Origin: Pontiella sp.
GTDB lineage: Bacteria; Verrucomicrobiota; Kiritimatiellia; Kiritimatiellales; Pontiellaceae
Assembly (NCBI GenBank): GCA_029939385.1
Contig: JAOZSZ010000115.1
Span: 1-5,295 of the forward strand
Direction of reading: 5' to 3'
DNA length: 5,295 nt
Shown here in pieces: positions 5,294-5,295 of this stretch. Made by a program: the position numbers and the translations under genes. The notes below the pieces were generated by a model. The model saw nothing but the letters and a program-made list of their open reading frames with translations, was not told where the DNA came from and searched no databases. How positions within the stretch are numbered: position 1 is the first letter of the stretch; every line of letters starts with the position of its first letter.

Positions 5294-5295
5294 AT

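Overview
The window carries most of a redox operon from an anaerobic, hydrogen-metabolising bacterium. Five consecutive minus-strand genes encode a multisubunit NAD(P)(H)-linked [FeFe] hydrogenase of the HndABCD / HydABC type, the family that includes flavin-based electron-bifurcating enzymes. A divergent plus-strand gene encodes a Rex-family NADH/NAD+ sensing repressor. GC content is moderate. The gene order is the one known from clostridial-type fermenters, but nothing here fixes the taxon; a fermentative anaerobe is a safe reading and any phylum name would be a guess.

Layout, in transcription order on the minus strand: hndA (24-kDa NuoE-like [2Fe-2S] subunit, 3982-3497); a soluble GHKL/HATPase-fold ATP-binding protein (3495-2917); hndB (thioredoxin-fold ferredoxin, 2899-2510); hndC (NuoF-like FMN/NADH subunit with extra Fe-S domains, 2497-716); and the 5' third of hndD (catalytic [FeFe] hydrogenase, 703 to beyond base 1; the H-cluster domain lies outside the window). 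Gaps are 1, 17, 12 and 12 nt, and each gene has its own Shine-Dalgarno sequence, so this looks like one tightly coupled operon. Two starts were set at internal ATGs because the ribosome-binding sites point to them (hndB at 2899, the ATPase at 3495).

A 300-bp AT-rich divergent intergenic region (3983-4282) separates hndA from rex. It contains a candidate extended -10 promoter for rex with a Rex-like inverted repeat over its expected transcription start, a second 7+7 inverted repeat (AAATGAA-N5-TTCATTT), an AT-rich 6+1+6 palindrome, and a short hairpin in the presumed hnd leader. Rex (4283-4918) is full length with clear winged-helix and Rossmann regions. By my alignment to Thermus Rex, however, the three residues of the described redox-switch contact (Arg16, Tyr98, Asp188) are all replaced and the DNA-contacting wing is altered.

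After rex, 99 bp with no convincing terminator lead to the C-terminal part of a convergent calcineurin-like metallophosphoesterase (5293-5018), cut by the window edge.

Together the genes suggest a feedback module: the hydrogenase consumes or makes NAD(P)H and reduced ferredoxin, and Rex reads the NADH/NAD+ ratio to set expression of itself and probably the operon. The least understood parts are the embedded ATPase and the divergent Rex switch.
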